Shown here: one piece after another, positions 55,057-64,000 of the stretch
Position numbering within the stretch: position 1 is the first letter of the stretch
How the letters are laid out: every line of letters begins with the position of its first letter
NCBI GenBank assembly: GCA_038373885.1
Contig: JAWZYV010019520.1
Location: 1-64,000 of the forward strand
Direction of reading: 5' to 3'
Source of the DNA: Cheiracanthium punctorium
Lineage: Eukaryota > Arthropoda > Arachnida > Araneae > Cheiracanthiidae
Length of the DNA: 64,000 nt
The notes under the pieces: generated by a model
Database searches by the model: none
Told to the model about the DNA's origin: nothing
Seen by the model: only the letters and a program-made list of their open reading frames with translations
Position numbers and translations under genes: made by a program

Positions 55057-56364
55057 TATGTCAATAAAATAAAAAATAACTAAATATTTATTAATGTATA
55101 TAGTACATAAATAAAAATAACTCTTTTTCATTAATTTTTTTTCAATTCACTTTAATTTCATTTCAAGTTCAAACTGTCCGACAAAAACTGGAGTCGGAGT
55201 TGAAGTCGATTTGTTTTTCCGACTCCTTTTACCCAAAAATCTGCCCAACTCTTCTGATTCCGACTCTGACTCCACAGTCTGTGTCATAACTACACAAAAA
55301 ATTGACTTAGATGAACAATTTTTCTTTTCTTTTTTTTTTTTTTTAAACAATGTAATATACTATTTACAAAAAAAAAAAAAAAAAGAAGAAGAAAAGAAAG
55401 AAAGAAAAAAAAAACCATTTATCTAACTCAAATTATTTTATGATCAACTGAACATGTTGCGGACATGACTTAAACACTCACAATACTGTAGAATCGCCCA
55501 ATTCTACAGTATTGTGAGATTTTAACTATGTGTGCCATCATATTTTCAATATCTTAATTCAGTATATAATCAGCCAATTTCGCTATGCTTCCAAATTCAT
55601 CCACTTGAGAAAAAATAAGTTTATTTGCATACCAAAGCAATATATTTTATTTACATTTTTTTTTTCTGTCAACAATTAGGTACTTGCCAGTCTACACTCT
55701 TTATATAAAGTAGTTAAACTTATTTAAATTGTCTGATCTAATTACTTTTTTAAAGTCTGTTTAAAAAAAAATTCTGATTTAAATTTTAAAAATCAGATTT
55801 AAAAGAAATCCGATTAATTTGATTATTTTAATCATGATTTTTTTACACCCTGTTACATAATATTATTAAGTAAAGGCCGCTGCCGCTGTCAAAGCTTGTT
55901 CACCTATCTCCTCCTAAACCGTGGGGATTTGAGTTTCGATTAAGGTGCCCGCAGATTCGAAAAATTCCGAGGAACCTGCTAAGCTGACTTAAATTTCGAA
56001 AATCGAATTATTTTAGAAGATATTAATAAAAAACTGAAAAACTAAACATAATGGTTGCCAGATTTGGCATAAAATCATTCATTCCTTTGCAACAAAGCGT
56101 TTCCAAGTATCTAGAATCACGTGAAATTTACAAACATGAGTTAGAATTATGCCCATTTTACGCCAAAATAAAAACTATATGAAATAAGTAACTCAAAATG
56201 TGTTACACAAAGTTGATAATTTTCAAATAGTAAGTTCGCTTAGACAACAGGAGTTTAGAATGAGCGATTATTCATTTTTCCAAAACAGAAAAACTGATAT
56301 CTTGAAAATGAAAAATAATTAAAATGCAGATTATTTTAAAGCCGGTTCGGTCCAGCTGGATTAT

Positions 56365-56553
56365 TTGCTAGCAGTAGAAATATTTGGCGGCGTTAACTAT
56401 GCCACTATAACAGTTATAGTACACTTTGGATATTTGCTAGCGCGACGAGATGGTATAATTCGTGGTGCTAAGTACGCCAATCTGCAAACGATTATGGATT
56501 ATGTAAATGAAAATATGGATAACGGTTTTCCGGTAACCTTAAATGAACAGTAA
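56365..56553 (+). other. Open frame in repeat R copy 2
   Basis: Counterpart of 44970-45182, with FGGVNYATITVIVHFGYLLARR, IIRGAKYANLQTIM and YVNENMDNGFPV. It is unrecognised; see the copy 1 entry. Confidence 0.3.
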
Positions 56554-56631
56554 TTATAGGTTGTGAGCATGTGTAAATCGCCAAATAATGAAAAGTCGCC
56601 ATTGGTGGCAAGCTATCCTATCTGTTCCGTA

Positions 56632-57058
56632 CAGGCGCGTACACAGGATTTTTGGCTGGGGGGGGGGGTCCAACTTTTACGGTGGGGGGGTGTCCAACTT
56701 TTAGGGATGTTCCAGATTGTCAAAAATCAGTGATGAAAGAGCTCGTTTTCATTAGATGGAATTCATCAAAACTCGTCCCATCCAGTTCGCTAAGAATACA
56801 CTACACAGTACAATAGGAAGGAAAGTAATAGTTGTTCAGTTTTGAGAACAAGATTGTGTTTTATGTTCGCTTTCAGTTCGTTTTTGAAAGTTGAGGAAAA
56901 CGAGAATTTTTTTTTTTTAATTTATTAGAACTGAAACTATTGCTACCTTTTTTTGGAATGACTATTGGACGACTATTGATATAGGATAATAATCAATCAG
57001 AAAAAAAGTCAAAGCTGATGGGGGGGGTCCGGACCCCCCCCCCTTGTGTGCGCCACTG
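56632..57058. mobile_element. hAT-like MITE, 427 bp, inside repeat R copy 2
   Basis: Ends CAGGCGCGTACACAGG and, inverted, CAGTGGCGCACACAAG; exact duplication GTTCCGTA (56624-56631 and 57059-57066). G-runs lie near both ends. Confidence 0.9.
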
Positions 57059-57589
57059 GTTCCGTAGCTTTTATTAACTTTACATGTACGCAAGTCGCCA
57101 AATAATGAAAAATCGCCATGGATGGCAAATTCGCAAGATGTCCAATAGGTTTTACATTATTAAAAATACAGCTGAAACAGATGTTCTGATTTTATTACGC
57201 TTTACTTCCTAATTAATATAACTTATTATTGACAACATTAAATATCATTGTGTTTCTGAGGAGTGCAAATAATTTTTCCAGCGATTATAAGCGGAGTCCG
57301 CACTCCAGGTGGAGTATAGCTCAGGACCCGTACAACACAGATTCCCATTACAAAACATCTTCCGTGTTATGAGGGGAGGGGGTCTACTGTAGTGTGAACT
57401 TTAAATTTTTATGTACCAATGAACATGCAAGAACCAAGCAATGTGTAGCTAAGTAACATTCTATCTGATCCAATCTTCGGGTTTTGTCTGTTGAAATTAT
57501 GTCTTTTTTACGAATAAGCCTTATTAGGGGCCGAATGCCTCATACGAAAAGCGAGCGTAGCGAGTCTGCGGGCCTTGGCCCGTAATCTT

Positions 57590-58869
57590 GATTAAATAAT
57601 CATTTTTGTGCTAACATCCTTCTTTGCGTGGTATATGAAAGTTGCTTTGAAGGGTATTAGAAAGTTTTTGGAAGTGGGGGGCCCCCAAATTACGAAAACT
57701 TTCCGATGAAACGATGGGGGCCCAGAGCAAAAATGAAGCTTTTGCCCTGGGCCCCCATCTCTGGAAATCGGTCCCTGGCCCCTGGTGCAGAAGCATATGT
57801 CTCAATCAGACTCAGTCCCCCAATTTTTAGTTCCCCAACAAGATTGTCCCTTATTTTATCGACCCACGTAAGGTGTAATTGGCTGAGTCGACCTTGCTCA
57901 GCCCAAGAATGTTGGACCTGTGTCATTGCAATGCAGTGGTCTTTCACTGTTTCACAGGGCTTCAAACTTTTGTCAAACCAACATGCAATTTGAGATTTTT
58001 TTTTTTCAAAAGGAACTTTTTATCTCAATGCTGTCTGTTATGCTATTGTTTAATTTTGAACAACAAAATACTATACTTCATAAAAACTTATTTCGTTTAT
58101 TTACATAAACTGAACGCAGAATTTTCGTGATAATAATAATAAACAAAATGCACAATAATAATCAACAGATTTTACTACAGAATTGTAGTCATTCTTGTAT
58201 TAATGCCTATTTGTAAATTCAAACGACCTCCAGTCAAAAACTGCGGTCGTTAACTGAAAAAGTGGAGGTTTCTTGCAGCCTTCGCGTAGCCTGGGAAGCG
58301 AGGTCGTTTATCTTTATCACTTTAGCAATGAAATGAAAACCAGAAAATATAAAATTTTTTTTATTAAAACCATCTGCAGCAAGCAGTAGCATACCGAAAC
58401 TCCTTTTGGGGGTTGCATATCGTCATTAACATGAAAGAAGTAATGTACCATTTACTAACGTAAAAACTAAAGAATGTGCTATTATGGACATCCATGTGTA
58501 GTTGGTGGGGTGGGGTTGTTCGAGTCCCCTGAAGTGTTTGAAAGCTCATGATGAGCCTCCCAAAATGCATCGACCGCTCAAACAGCCGCCCATGTATAAG
58601 TTTCTTGTTTCTTCCATTTAAGGCTGTTCGAGAAACAATATATTTTTTAACAAGTTATAAAAGGTTACAAAAATGAAGATGGGGGGGGGGGGGAAATAGA
58701 AGAGATACCAAGAGAACAAAACTTCTTGCTTACCAGAATCGGCGGAATCCAACATCGTTGAAAATTTGTTAAAAGTCATTTAACCACTGAAAAAACAGTC
58801 GCATTATAAAAAATGGTTTAAAAGGTGCGATTATAATAAAATGAAAAATTGTATGCATATTATTTTTTA
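57590..58869. other. No gene; MITE debris
   Basis: 57675-57785 contains GGGGGCCCAG/CTGGGCCCCC palindromic strips typical of MITE edges. Apparent 90-residue frames on both strands there are by-products. The rest is AT-rich, with a G14 run at 58680. Confidence 0.4.
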
Positions 58870-59140
58870 CAGGGTTGTATTTATTCTCCTTGTTTGTTTT
58901 TACAAAATATTTAAGGCTTCTTCAATTACAGATATATATTTATAACAGAGACTATTTAAATGCTCTTAAAATGTATTGCTTTTTAAGTAGTTTTTTAAAA
59001 TATATTTCATAGTTGAAAACGATCCTTCAGCAGTATATGTTGTCACATGCAAGGTGACTGAAGTTTTTAAAAGTTTATGGATATACGGGAAAATATCAAC
59101 GGTGCTTGTTTGTTTGCAAAGCTTCTGTACCAATTAATCT
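58870..59140 (-). pseudogene. hAT transposase C-terminal relic
   Basis: The minus-strand reading STVDIFPYIHKLLKTSVTL, TTYTAEGSFSTMKYILKNYL, EHLNSLCYKYISVIEE corresponds to the hAT dimerisation domain (PNI-KLL...T-AERSFS-MK-IK-YLR...RL-LA). It is related to the relic at 33100-33214 and 39885-39995. Stops are present; the rest was not found. Confidence 0.7.
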
Positions 59141-59203
59141 AGTCTGTTGTGCCAGTCATTTCTTTTTCCAATGCTGATATTCTATAATCATTAACATTCT
59201 CAG

Positions 59204-59391
59204 CAGGGCCATACCCCCCACAAAAGAATTTCGGGGAGGATTCAAAAATTTCGGAGGGGGACCAAACGGTGGAAAAGGCTAAATATTTCACATAAAGGCT
59301 TTATCATTATTTTTTTGCTAACAAAATTTTAAATTTCGGGGCGTGGGACCGGACACCCCCCCCCTCTTCCAACCCCTTGGGTACTACCTTG
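59204..59391. mobile_element. hAT-like MITE, 188 bp
   Basis: Ends CAGGGCCATACCCCC and, inverted, CAAGGTAGTACCCAAG; exact duplication ATTCTCAG (59196-59203 and 59392-59399). ATTTCGGGG strips lie at both sides. Confidence 0.88.
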
Positions 59392-59399
59392 ATTCTCAG

Positions 59400-60015
59400 C
59401 ATTAATAATTTATTTTCATCTCTTGATATGAAGTCATTTTCAGTTAACTAAGATATTTAATCATCTGAAAATTTCTTTGTTTTTTTTAATTTTCTTTTAA
59501 GATGTAAAATTACAGCATTCAAAATTTTATTACTGTTATTTGAAACTGTTAATGTACAGTTTCCTGCTTCAAATTGACGTTTGGAATTTATTTCACCACA
59601 GTTAAAATAACTTAAAAGCGACTACTGTTTCATTTTACTCATTCTCGGATAAAAAATTTAAGAAAATATTGAAGCAAATTTCAAGTTATGAACTTAGCAA
59701 TTAGAGCAAAAGAAAATGGATTGACCGCTACTGTTCGGAGAAGGGGACATAGGGGGGCATCTTCCATAGAAACAATATAATACTCCATAGATATTCTGTA
59801 GAGATGCATTTGTCCCCCTCCCCCTACTGTTTCCTCCGCCTACAAACACTGACCACTGACCCCATAAATATCAAGGTACATTTTTAAAGTTATCAAAGAC
59901 GTACTATTCTTTTTTCAAGATTTCGTTTAGCTGGAATCATCTTTTCTCTTTCATGATGGGGGGGGGAGGGGGACACCTCGGAAAAACCATTTTGCGTTTC
60001 CCCGAAATATTTCAG
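59400..60015. other. No gene seen
   Basis: AT-rich. G/C strips at 59740-59830 and 59955-59985 resemble X modules or MITE edges but were not assigned. Confidence 0.35.
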
Positions 60016-60023
60016 TTTTGACT

Positions 60024-60597
60024 AGTGCCATATTACCAGCAGGGCAAACGGGGCAACTGCCCAGGGCCCACAGATTTTAGGGGCCCAGAAATCTTTACAT
60101 TTTTATAATTTTACAATGAAATTACAAAGGGGAAAAGTATTTCAAAAGTTATTATTTCAAAAGATTTTTTAGTTATAAAACATGAAAAGTGAAAGTAATT
60201 CAAACTTACATTTCTCTCTCTCTCTCTCTAAAATAATTTAAACTTCTTTTCAATTATTCGAAATGCTCTATAGTCGGTATAGTATACCAACATGTAAGAA
60301 AATAATCAACCACATTTTCTAAACAGTATTTTTAATATTAAAAAAATAGCAAATTTTTGAATTATTTGTGTGAATTAGTTGTTATTTAAAAAAAATGTTT
60401 ACAAAAATTACTGTTAACAAAAAGTGGCTGTATTCCGTTCATGTTGGGAACTGTGATATAGCATTTCGATATTAATGCTTATTTTTCCAGAATAAAACTT
60501 TTTTTTTTTTTTTTTTTTTTTAAAGGGATGAGTTATTGCGTGGGGCCCAGTTTTTTTCTTCTGCCCAGGGCCCACAGTTGTCTTGATCGGGCTCTGG
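60024..60597. mobile_element. hAT-like MITE, 574 bp
   Basis: Left AGTGCCATATTACCAGC, then CTGCCCAGGGCCC; right end inverted CCAGAGCCCGATC, then CTGTGGGCCCTGGGCAG. Exact duplication TTTTGACT (60016-60023 and 60598-60605). It contains a T22 run and a CT microsatellite. Confidence 0.8.
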
Positions 60598-60605
60598 TTT
60601 TGACT

Positions 60606-61729
60606 GTAAATCTCGTGGAGTACAAAGGGAACCCCTGGATGCGCCACAAGCAGCAAGGCAGCAATTCATAAGAAACTATTTTCATGCTTCATTAAGGTGT
60701 TGCAAAGGGTTTTGTTTGTTTGTCTTCTTCATTTATTGAACGAATGTACAATGTGTCCCTTAGACATGATGGATTTTATTTGATTTACTACTTGAGCCCG
60801 ACTAAGACATTCGGAGGCCCTAGGCCAAGCACTTTTTGGGGGCCCCTATACGGTCATACCTTAACACATATAGTCACAGAGTACTAATTTTTTGTTGTAC
60901 ATAAGAGGATGGGTCCAATTCTCCCTTTGTCTCATTAATTTCAAAATTCATAAAATTCTAATGCTCACTCCAAAGTTAGGATTCAGATGCGGTCATGTTG
61001 ATGAATGACCCATGGTGGTATACATTGGACCATAACATGATATTTCATCTATCCCTGTAGTGTAAGCAAACACGTCAGCATAGCGTTATGTGTTGTAAAA
61101 CTGCATCTCTTTATTTACCGCCATTAATATTGTTTTATGTTAATTTCTTTTAAAATGTTAAAATGATTCTAATCATTTTGGCCCCCCCAAAACTCAGGGG
61201 CCCTAGGCCGAAGCCTTTTGGCCTGTTTATTACATAAAAAATGTTCAGCATGGGCTGAAAATGCCATCTTTTAGAGAGTTTTCTTGCTCGCTCTTTCATG
61301 CCATTTGGGTTGAAGGATGACTCTATTTTCAGCGAACATAATTTATCGGCCTCTTTCAAGAACTTTTTCTATAAAAATCCCAATTAATTATTTTTCATAA
61401 ATTTTACGGCGTATTTTCTGTTTGTTATAACTAATGAATATTCTGCTATCAATTTGTATAAGTGAACAGAATAAAGGTTTTTGAAGCATTTTATTAGAAA
61501 AACTGAGTTTAGCATTTCATTTGAAAAACTGAATAAAAATAATTGACAGCAATAAAGAGCTCAACGAGAATTTTTCTTTGGGGGCAAAGTGTAGTGTAGA
61601 AAACAAATATATTCAAATTTATGGTATAATTATGCTTGCATCTCATTTTGTATAGTGTAAACATAATTTTTGAAATGTTAAAAGGTGTCATTGACTTCTT
61701 GGGCCTAATTTCTAACCAACCCTAGAGCC
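60606..61729. other. No gene; one more GGCCCTAGG-type repeat
   Basis: At 60797-60845 (GAGGCCCTAGGCCAAG, then TTTTTGGGGGCCCC) and 61180-61225 (the inverse) lie the edges of a probable element of about 0.43 kb. No exact duplication was fixed. The rest is AT-rich. Confidence 0.45.
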
Positions 61730-61975
61730 CTGAGAGTGATTCTCTTCCCCGCTGAGCTGAGGAAGAAACCAGATCATCACTCCTCGTATAGTGATGTTGT
61801 TTTGTGTGTGTCCGGTCACCTGCCTTTTCGCACCAGATGGCACGGAGAAGGGGCTGTCACTTTTGGCGAGGTGAGCGCCCCTCTCTGTTTCCGCGGAAGT
61901 GGAATTTCTCACCTGACATAGGAAACTTTCTTTCTTCTTTCAGGCCATGCAGGCGCAAGGCCACGATAATGGGAG
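61730..61975 (+). other. GC-richer segment with splice-like signals
   Basis: Unlike its surroundings this stretch is near-balanced in GC. It holds GGCGAG|GTGAGC (donor-like, about 61872) and TCTTTCTTCTTTCAG|GCC (acceptor-like, about 61944). A plus frame before the donor reads CLFAPDGTEKGLSLLA. It could be an exon pair of an unseen gene or an unrecognised repeat. Confidence 0.22.
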
Positions 61976-61994
61976 GGGGGGGGGTATATTTCCT

Positions 61995-62915
61995 AGACAG
62001 CACAGCAAGCTTGATTTATCAAGTCAATAAACTTGAGTTAAGCTTGAAAATTTCAAGCGTGTAAGCTTAATGTGGGCTTGAATCAAGTGTTCTAGTTTAC
62101 ACTTGCCCAGCTTGCATTAAGCTTGACATAGCAAGCTTAATTTCAAGCTTAAAAAATTTTCCAAAAAAAAAAAAAAAAATTCCTAAATACACGGGGCGCC
62201 CGTCGGCGAACTCGCCCCACATATTTTATTTTTCCACGCATTTTGCCCTCTACACAGAAATTTAACGTTATTTTAATCTCTTACAATCAAGCGTCCGCGG
62301 CTGGGATCGAACTCGGTATCTATGGGTTGGTAAGCCAGCGTCCTAACCACTCGGCCAACCTGAGTTGCGCTGATATGACTAAAGTTTGAAGTGACTATTA
62401 TGGTTATCACGCCGTTTTCCGGCGAGATCGATCAATGGCCGATGTGTTGATCTGTTTCTTTTATTTTTCATGGGATGAATCAAAATTAAAATAATGTTAT
62501 GTATGATTTAGAGACTCTACTAATAGGGAAATAAGCATAATATAAACTTAAAATCAGCACATGTTTTAAAACTTTCAATATCGCGACACTCATGTTGGGC
62601 AATACTGGCCAAAATCGAGACAAACGACTGATTTTGAAATCAATTTCGTAGTACTAATTGTATTTTATTTTGAAGAATTTCAATATTTGGAAATATAGAA
62701 TCTTTTTTTTTTTAATTCTATGGTGAAGTACATTTATGACTGATGATAAGTTATTTGTTATGTGGATGTGGCTTTCCAAATCAAGCAGTAATCAAGTTGT
62801 ATTCAAGCTTGACAGTTCAAATGAATTCTCCAAGCTTGCTGCAAGCTTAAAATGAATTGAACTGTCAAATTCAAAGAAATGTCAAGCTTGATTTAAGCTT
62901 ATCTGGGGAGGCGCC
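61995..62915. mobile_element. AAGCTT-rich inverted-repeat element
   Basis: About six CAAGCTTGA/AAGCTTAA motifs lie in 61999-62155 and five in 62795-62900, bracketing about 640 bp of AT-rich DNA. Since the motif is palindromic and clustered at both ends, I read it as the subterminal binding-site array of a non-autonomous DNA transposon. The edges are not exact. A tRNA-like segment lies inside. Confidence 0.5.
62284..62366 (-). repeat. tRNA-like segment (SINE head or tRNA relic)
   Basis: Minus strand: GGTTGGCCGAGTGGTTAGG gives an A-box and GAGTTCGATCCCAGCC a B-box, about 35 bp apart, as in class tRNA genes. The acceptor ends (GCAACTC and CGCGGACG) do not pair, so a functional tRNA is unlikely. 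Confidence 0.5.
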
Positions 62916-63277
62916 AAATTCAGTTATGATTCCATGGAAAGCAAAAGGGGATTATTTTATAAAAATCTAGACAGCTAGAGTGAAGATCCCCCCCCCTTCT
63001 GGTTTTTTGCCAAACTGCTTCCCAAGCTTCTCTCTCATCTATTTGATTGGGGGGGGGGGGCTTCTAATTAAGGTTGCTCCCGATGGATCAAACTATAGTT
63101 GCGGGACCCGTGCAAGGGCACAGTATTTTACCGCCGCTCCGTATCCATCGGAATTTTATCTGGGCCACTTGGAAGAATGTCAACATAGCAAGCCTGACCT
63201 CCTTGGTTTTATTTTATATATTGTTTTCAATTTTTCAATCGTTTTCTCAAAACCTATACTTATAATGTTCGACTCAA
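62916..63277. other. No gene seen
   Basis: Unassigned, with C8 (62989) and G10 (63051) runs. Confidence 0.4.
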
Positions 63278-63436
63278 AGTTTCTCTCTATTCTAAAAAAA
63301 AGTAATGGACGCTGCCTCCGCAGCCGCAGTTAAGAGCTTGTTCGGCTATCTTCTCCGAAACCATGGGGATATGAGTTTCGACGAAGGTGTCAACGTATTC
63401 GAAAAATTCCGGAGAACCTGATAAGCTGAATTAAAT
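63278..63436 (+). mobile_element. Repeat R, fragment 3
   Basis: TCTCTCTATTCTAAAAAAAAG, GCAGTTAAGAGCTTGTTCGG, CATGGGGATATGAG and ATTCGAAAAATTCC follow the 5' part of repeat R. It stops where the Gypsy fragment begins. Confidence 0.6.
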
Positions 63437-64000
63437 TGGAATTAAAGGCTTATGGTCCGTTTCAATATGCACAATCAGACCTACTATAAAATCATGAAAT
63501 CGTTCGCATTCCCAAACAATGGCTAACGCCTCTTTTTCTATCTGCGCATATCTCTTTTCCGTTTCGGACAAAGTTCAAGATGCGTCGAAAACTGGACGTA
63601 AAATGCTATTTTCCTTCTGGTACAGAACAGCATCAAGACCATAGGGCGATGCATCAGCTGAAAGGAATGTTTCTTTCTTCGAATCGTACAAAGCCAGTTC
63701 TAGAGTTTCACAAAGACGTCGTTTTATTTCTTTGAACGCACTTGTTTGAGATTCTCCCCAAAACCATTCGTTGTTATTTTTCAGTAATTCATAAAGAGGA
63801 CTAGCTACTTGAGCAAAATTTGGCACGAATTTATTTAGGAATCCGGCCATACCTAAGAATCGTTTCAACTCCGTAACATTACTGGGTTTTGGAATTTTTG
63901 AAATTGCTTCTGTTTTCTTCGGATCAGGCTTTATGCCTTTTTCTGAGATTACGTGTCCCAAAAAGGTTATGGATTTCTTTGAAAATTGACATTTATCGGC
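63437..64000 (-). pseudogene. Ty3/Gypsy pol fragment: end of RT and RNase H
   Basis: The minus-strand frame enters from beyond the window (CQFSKKSITFLGHVISEKGIK), then RT thumb KRFLGMAGFLNKFVPNF, then RNase H ETFLSADASPYGLDAVLYQ. A TGA at 63577-63575 follows VFDAS. In the same phase RNase H continues ([28 protein letters not shown]) to about 63440, where homology ends. The stop sits where the family has Arg, so CGA to TGA is likely. It is a different Gypsy lineage from the element at 28336-31555. Confidence 0.88.

Larger units (their letters stand above)
52561..55282. mobile_element. hAT-like element inside Y
   Basis: Left end CAGGGCTGTGGAG, then GACCGACTCCGACTCTGAC; right end the inverse (GACTCTGACTCCACAG) with a decayed last few bases. 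Exact duplication GTCATAAC (52553-52560 and 55283-55290). The AT-rich interior is non-coding and holds a Helitron. Confidence 0.85.
52498..55502. mobile_element. Element Y with ~35-bp inverted ends
   Basis: GGGTGATTCCACAGTATTG...GTCAT at the left and GGGCGATTCTACAGTATTG...GTCAT from the right form matched inverted ends of about 35 bp with few mismatches. It lies in the hAT-like element at 50589-55852 and contains the hAT at 52561-55282. Its own interior is only about 275 bp. Target duplication unclear. Confidence 0.7.
50589..55852. mobile_element. hAT-like element with nested insertions (outer layer)
   Basis: Ends CAGGGTGTCAATTATTTGAATC and, inverted, CAGGGTGTAAAAAAATCATG, both followed by AATCATGATTTAAAT-like subterminal DNA. 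The flanks CTACATAA (50581-50588) and TTACATAA (55853-55860) form an 8-bp duplication with one mismatch. Little of its own interior is left between the Helitron, element Y and their contents. No transposase was seen. Confidence 0.8.
55871..57585 (+). mobile_element. Repeat R, copy 2 (Helitron-like)
   Basis: Aligns with copy 1 along its length. The 3' end forms a clean hairpin CGGGCC-TT-GGCCCG (57569-57582) followed by TAA|T where copy 1 has CTAG. It lacks the stretch of copy 1 near 44820-44910, has extra DNA at 57067-57230, and carries a MITE at 56632-57058. Confidence 0.6.

Noticed and set aside
57606..57993. Frames of 64-95 residues on both strands
   Set aside because: They read GGGGGCCCAG-type MITE debris in both directions.
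62284..62366. Functional tRNA gene
   Set aside because: The acceptor arms do not pair and it lies inside a repeat.

Overview
The window looks like intergenic or intronic DNA from a large, AT-rich, repeat-laden animal genome, most likely an arthropod. This is an inference from the mix of BEL/Pao and Ty3/Gypsy retrotransposons, tRNA-headed SINEs, Helitrons, BED- and DUF4371-type hAT relics and many hAT-like MITEs. No prokaryotic operon, plasmid, phage or CRISPR structure is present. The only convincing candidate for a non-transposon gene is a THAP zinc-finger gene on the minus strand (exon 1 at 4302-4150, exon 2 from 2011). Its zinc-binding C2CH motif is split by a roughly 2.1 kb intron. It could instead be a P-element-type transposase, because the rest of the gene lies outside the window or is not recognised.

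Layout. 1-5146: THAP gene region with a SINE in its intron and a GGATCCG-type repeat. 5147-7500: one copy of a large non-coding repeat (here 'X') and two transposon fragments. 8042-13641: a young BEL/Pao element (364-bp LTRs differing at 3 positions, 5-bp duplication CCCGT) with most of its integrase deleted. 13647-15360: a hAT relic, a Tc1/mariner-like MITE and a SINE. 15369-19847: the most complete X copy (4.5 kb, inverted terminal arrays of a 15-16 bp unit, 9-bp duplication). 20-24 kb: AT-rich DNA with a direct duplication and a small Helitron. 24291-27330: a third X copy and a second GGATCCG array. 28336-31555: a minus-strand Gypsy element with identical 247-bp LTRs but a frameshift, a nonsense codon and a large pol deletion.

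From 32 kb onward the window is a stack of nested insertions. At 32860-39990 a DUF4371-type hAT relic is interrupted by a 6.67 kb BED-type hAT (8-bp duplication CTGGTGAG). That hAT contains a broken gene of a transposon-like family I cannot name, which is in turn interrupted by, or adjacent to, two inverted copies of a tandem-repeat element ('N'). At 50589-55852 a hAT holds a Helitron carrying a SINE, and beside it a chain of four further insertions, one inside the other. Two long copies of a Helitron-like repeat ('R') lie at 43377-45623 and 55871-57585. The window ends inside the RT/RNase H region of another degraded Gypsy element on the minus strand.

Almost every coding-like segment is transposon-derived. 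The two LTR elements are the youngest insertions, judged by LTR identity. Exact target-site duplications allow many insertions to be ordered. Boundaries marked approximate were judged by eye from similarity between copies within the window.
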